Below, piece after piece: positions 61,249 through 64,000 of a DNA stretch of 64,000 nt (position 1 is the first letter of the stretch; every line of letters starts with the position of its first letter). Position numbers and translations under genes: made by a program. The DNA is from Desulfatibacillum sp. GTDB lineage: Bacteria; Desulfobacterota; Desulfobacteria; Desulfobacterales; SpSt-501. The notes under the pieces were generated by a model. It was not told the origin of the DNA and made no database searches. It saw only the letters and a list, made by a program, of their open reading frames with translations. The stretch is taken from contig DYEU01000032.1 in the NCBI GenBank assembly GCA_020725555.1, positions 62,001 through 126,000 on the forward strand, written 5' to 3'.

Positions 61249-61537
61249 AGCAATTTTCGCGCCAGAGAGGCGAAGGCCGTCGTCGGGGCGGCGATGGTTT
61301 GCAACCCACGGATTTTGTTTCTTTCATGCTTCCCCGCGGCACCTGGCGGGCGCGGCGGCGGGAACTCCGCGCCCTGTCCGGGCGGCCCCCCGGCGGCAAG
61401 GAATCGCCGGGGCGTCAAAATTTTGTATGCCGGATTTCCAGGCTGAAAGCGGCCCGACGTCCGGTTGGGTTCGCCTGAGGGGTCTATCGGCCGGGTGGGA
61501 AAAAACCTGAGCGGTTTTTGTGCTCCGGGATGCAGGC

Positions 61538-61566
61538 TTGAAACGGCTCAGGGGACCTTCTATAAC
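61538..61566 (+). promoter_or_regulatory. sigma-70 promoter of the kinase gene, leaderless type
   Basis: TTGAAA (61538-61543) and TATAAC (61561-61566), 17 bp apart. The ATG at 61574 lies 8 bp downstream of the -10 box, so transcription starts at about the ATG. Confidence 0.72.
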
Positions 61567-61573
61567 CCGGCTC

Positions 61574-63052
61574 ATGGATCTCAGCCGACCGCTGGCCCCG
61601 GCCGCCGCGCGGCCGCCGCGCGAGGAGCGCATCAAGCCCTTCCGGCTCGTCAAGTACTTCGCCTTCTCGGGGCTGGTGCTCATCTTCTTCGTCACCGTCA
61701 TCCTCGCCATCCTCAACACCCACTGGGTGAAGTCGCTGCAGCGCAAGAAAAGCGAGGATTACGCACACGCGCTCATCGAGAACCTGAACCACCAGATTTT
61801 CCTGCAGTTCATTCTGCCCGTCGGGTTGCGCTACGGCCGGATCCAGCTGCGGAACCCCGAGCAGTTCGAGCGTATGGACCACGTGGTGCGCAGCACCCTG
61901 CACAGCTTCAAGGTGAAGGATCTGAACATCTACAGCATCAACGACACGATCTCCTACAGCTTCGACCCCGAGCGCATCGGCGTCCAGGCCGTCAAGGACC
62001 GCGCCCTCGAGGAGGCCAAGGCCGGCCGTTCGAGCTCGCGGCTCGTTCTGCGGGGGGACTTTCTGGAGGTCCTGCTCGGCTTTCCGCGGGAGGTCAGGCT
62101 GGTGACCTTCGCCCCGTTGCGCTGGGAGGAGCCCCTCGGCCGGATCTCGGACCCGGTGCTGGGGGTGATCGAAATCGCGCAGGATCTCTCCGAGGACTAT
62201 CAGGTGGTGTACCGCTTTCAGATCCTCGTCGTTGTCTCCTGCGCCGTGCTCCTGGGAGGGCTCTTCGTCGTGCTGCTGTTCGTGGTCAAGCGCGGCGAGG
62301 CGATCATCGAGAAGCGCGCCGAGGAGCGGCTGCGGCTCAAGGAGCAACTCAACCGCGCCGAGCGGCTCTCCGCCATGGGCGAAATGGCGGCCGGGATCTC
62401 CCACGAGATCCGCAACCCCCTGGGCATCATCCGCAGCTCGGCGGAGCTGCTCAAGAAGAAGCTCGCCCGCCTCGACCCGGGCAACAACCTGCCCGAGATC
62501 ATCGTCGAGGAGGCCGGCCGCCTGAACGCCATCATCACCGATTTCATCAGCTTCGCCCGGCCCCGCAGCCCCAAGCTCGCCCCCTGCCGGATCGAGGACG
62601 TGATCGACCGCAACATCGCCTTCCTGACCCCCCAGATCGCCGAGAGCCGCTGCACGATCGAAAAAACCGTCCTCACCCCGCTGCCCGAGGTCGCGGCCGA
62701 CGCCCCGCTCCTGCACCAGAGCTTCCTCAACCTGCTGCTCAACGCCGTGCAGGCCATGCCCAACGGCGGCCGCATCCGCATCATGCTCCAGGCCGACGCC
62801 GCCCGCATCCGGGTGGACATCGAAGACGAGGGCCCGGGCATCCCCGAAGAGCTCAAGGAAAAGATCTGGGATCCCTTTTTCACCACCAAGGAAAAGGGCA
62901 GCGGCCTGGGGCTGGGCATCGTGCGCAACATCATCGAGGCCCACGGGGGGGGCATCCGCATCGAAAACCGCGAAAGCGGCGGTGCGCGCGTGACCGTGGA
63001 GCTGCCGGTCCGGCCCGCCGAGCCCGCAGGGGACGCATGGAAACCATCCTGA
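61574..63052 (+). CDS. membrane histidine kinase
   Basis: A 492-residue kinase. Membrane helices at about 27-47 and 213-235 enclose a periplasmic sensor of some 165 residues. HisKA has [10 protein letters not shown] with phospho-His near residue 277; the ATPase has [21 protein letters not shown] and [16 protein letters not shown]. The start at 61574 has no ribosome site; a GTG at 61520 is an alternative. Being divergent from the pil operon, it could be PilS-like, but the fold of the sensor is not that of PilS. It overlaps the regulator by 16 bp. Confidence 0.9.
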   Translation: MDLSRPLAPAAARPPREERIKPFRLVKYFAFSGLVLIFFVTVILAILNTHWVKSLQRKKSEDYAHALIENLNHQIFLQFILPVGLRYGRIQLRNPEQFERMDHVVRSTLHSFKVKDLNIYSINDTISYSFDPERIGVQAVKDRALEEAKAGRSSSRLVLRGDFLEVLLGFPREVRLVTFAPLRWEEPLGRISDPVLGVIEIAQDLSEDYQVVYRFQILVVVSCAVLLGGLFVVLLFVVKRGEAIIEKRAEERLRLKEQLNRAERLSAMGEMAAGISHEIRNPLGIIRSSAELLKKKLARLDPGNNLPEIIVEEAGRLNAIITDFISFARPRSPKLAPCRIEDVIDRNIAFLTPQIAESRCTIEKTVLTPLPEVAADAPLLHQSFLNLLLNAVQAMPNGGRIRIMLQADAARIRVDIEDEGPGIPEELKEKIWDPFFTTKEKGSGLGLGIVRNIIEAHGGGIRIENRESGGARVTVELPVRPAEPAGDAWKPS

Positions 63053-64000
63053 TCGTCGACGACGAGAAGAACTATCTCCTCGTGCTGAGCGCCGTCCTCG
63101 AGGAGGAGGGCTACGAGGTGCTGACCGCGGTCAGCGGGGCCGAGGCGCTCGAGGTCCTGGCCTCCTCCGAGCCCGATCTCGTGCTCACCGACATGAAGAT
63201 GCCCGGCATGGACGGCATCGAGCTCCTCGAGCGCATCAAGGCCCGCGACCCCGACCTGCCGGTCATCATGATGACGGCCCACGGCACCGTGGACAAGGCG
63301 GTCGAGGCGATGCAGAAGGGGGCCTACACCTATCTCCTCAAGCCCTTCGACAACGAGCGCCTCATCCTCTACGTGCGCAAGGCCATCTCGCTCTTCCAGG
63401 TGATCCAGGAGAACCGCCGGCTGCGGCGGGCCATGCAGTCGCAGTACCGCTTCGGGCAGCTCATCGGCAAAAGCCGCTCCATGCAGGCCGTGTTCGACAC
63501 CGTGGAGAAGGTCGCCCCGAGCGGGGCGACGGTGCTGATCGAGGGCGAAAGCGGCACCGGAAAAGAGCTCGTCGCCAAGGCCATCCATTTCAACAGCCCG
63601 CGGCGCGACAAGCCCTTCGTCGCCGTGAGCTGCTCGGCGCTGGCCGAGACGCTGCTCGAAAGCGAGCTCTTCGGCCACGAGAAGGGGGCCTTCACGGGCG
63701 CGGTGGCGACCCGCAAGGGCCGCTTCGAGCTCGCCCACGGCGGGACCCTCTTCCTGGACGAGATCGGCGAGCTCTCGGCGGGGCTGCAAGTGAAGCTGCT
63801 GCGCGTGCTCCAGGAGCGGAGCTTCGAGCGCGTGGGCGGAACGCGGCCGATCACGGTCGACATCCGGCTGATCGCGGCCACCAACCGCAACCTGAAGGAG
63901 GAGGTCGCGCGCGGCCGCTTCCGGGAGGACCTCTTCTTCCGCCTGAACGTGGTGCACATCGTGCTGCCGCCGCTCCGCGAGCGCCGCGAGGACATCCGCC
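63037..64000 (+). CDS. NtrC-family sigma-54 response regulator, cut by window end
   Basis: The first 321 residues of a sigma-54 activator; the rest lies beyond the window. The receiver has IVDDE, phospho-Asp52 in LTDMKMPG and Lys in LLKPFD. The AAA+ part has [14 protein letters not shown] and LFLDEIGE, ending in the [11 protein letters not shown] region. It is the partner of the membrane kinase. Its DNA-binding tail is not visible. Confidence 0.94.
   Translation, partial: METILIVDDEKNYLLVLSAVLEEEGYEVLTAVSGAEALEVLASSEPDLVLTDMKMPGMDGIELLERIKARDPDLPVIMMTAHGTVDKAVEAMQKGAYTYLLKPFDNERLILYVRKAISLFQVIQENRRLRRAMQSQYRFGQLIGKSRSMQAVFDTVEKVAPSGATVLIEGESGTGKELVAKAIHFNSPRRDKPFVAVSCSALAETLLESELFGHEKGAFTGAVATRKGRFELAHGGTLFLDEIGELSAGLQVKLLRVLQERSFERVGGTRPITVDIRLIAATNRNLKEEVARGRFREDLFFRLNVVHIVLPPLRERREDIR

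Larger units (their letters stand above)
61106..61573. other. intergenic region, 468 bp
   Basis: It divides the divergent XRE-pil operon and the kinase. It holds the pil promoter candidate (61196-61223), a palindrome (61232-61248) and the kinase promoter (61538-61566). Bases 61270-61500 show no clear RNA gene or coding pattern. Confidence 0.5.

Noticed and set aside
1-64000. CRISPR arrays, insertion sequences, tRNA or rRNA genes
   Set aside because: No regularly spaced repeats, transposase frames, terminal inverted repeats, or cloverleaf/rRNA sequences were seen by eye.

Overview
The window is a GC-rich (roughly two-thirds G+C), gene-dense stretch of a Gram-negative chromosome. A type IV pilus assembly operon (pilMNOPQ), a PilF-like TPR lipoprotein, sigma-54 activators with partner kinases, an orphan FlgM, TRAP and ABC uptake systems and a large PPDK-like protein together suggest a motile, piliated deltaproteobacterium (Desulfobacterota-like). 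That placement is inferred from gene content only. I saw no rRNA or tRNA genes, no CRISPR array, no insertion sequence and no prophage.

Layout. 1-8464: a sugar-acid block (RraA-like protein, KDG-kinase-like PfkB protein, 2-hydroxyacid dehydrogenase, KDPG aldolase), a HAD phosphatase and a three-gene ABC importer (binding protein, ATPase, fused permease). 8476-12961: cold-shock gene with a clear promoter and terminator, a second HAD protein, a Gate-domain membrane protein, a cNMP-binding/PilZ protein and an M23 peptidase. 12948-19185: lytic transglycosylase, a PilZ gene behind a sigma-54-type promoter, recX, flgM behind a textbook sigma-28 promoter, SppA, Hsp20 and a divergent hypothetical gene. 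19182-26829: RsbU-type phosphatase, a degenerate IMPase, HD hydrolase, MFS exporter, Dus and HtrA/Do. 26914-30893: TRAP transporter (dctM, dctQ, dctP), a membrane protein and a zincin. 31031-40009: a poorly characterised block with a 1055-aa PHP-like membrane protein, a DUF3783 protein, a lipoprotein, an MBL hydrolase coupled to a 989-aa protein with two receiver-like domains and a PPDK ATP-grasp domain, and a double CxxC protein. 40117-50547: glutamate dehydrogenase, a kinase/NtrC pair, a PAS-GGDEF cyclase, tdh-kbl, rsmD, coaD, a LysR regulator and pcm. 50621-55030: 5-formyl-THF cyclo-ligase, serS-thrC and the TPR lipoprotein. 55104-61105: XRE-pilMNOPQ on the minus strand. 61574-64000: a membrane kinase and a sigma-54 regulator that runs off the window.

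How the genes work together. The first block fits uptake and cleavage of a sugar acid through KDG and KDPG to pyruvate and glyceraldehyde 3-phosphate. tdh-kbl degrades threonine to glycine and acetyl-CoA, while thrC makes threonine. Two PilZ proteins and a GGDEF enzyme form a c-di-GMP layer that may act on the pili and flagella. Three genes (dus, serS and the kinase at 61574) have -10 elements 6-9 nt before the ATG and no ribosome binding site at normal spacing, which suggests leaderless mRNAs. The best candidate for an undescribed system is the 31-40 kb block, where two very large proteins of unknown role flank an MBL hydrolase, a lipoprotein and a DUF3783 protein.
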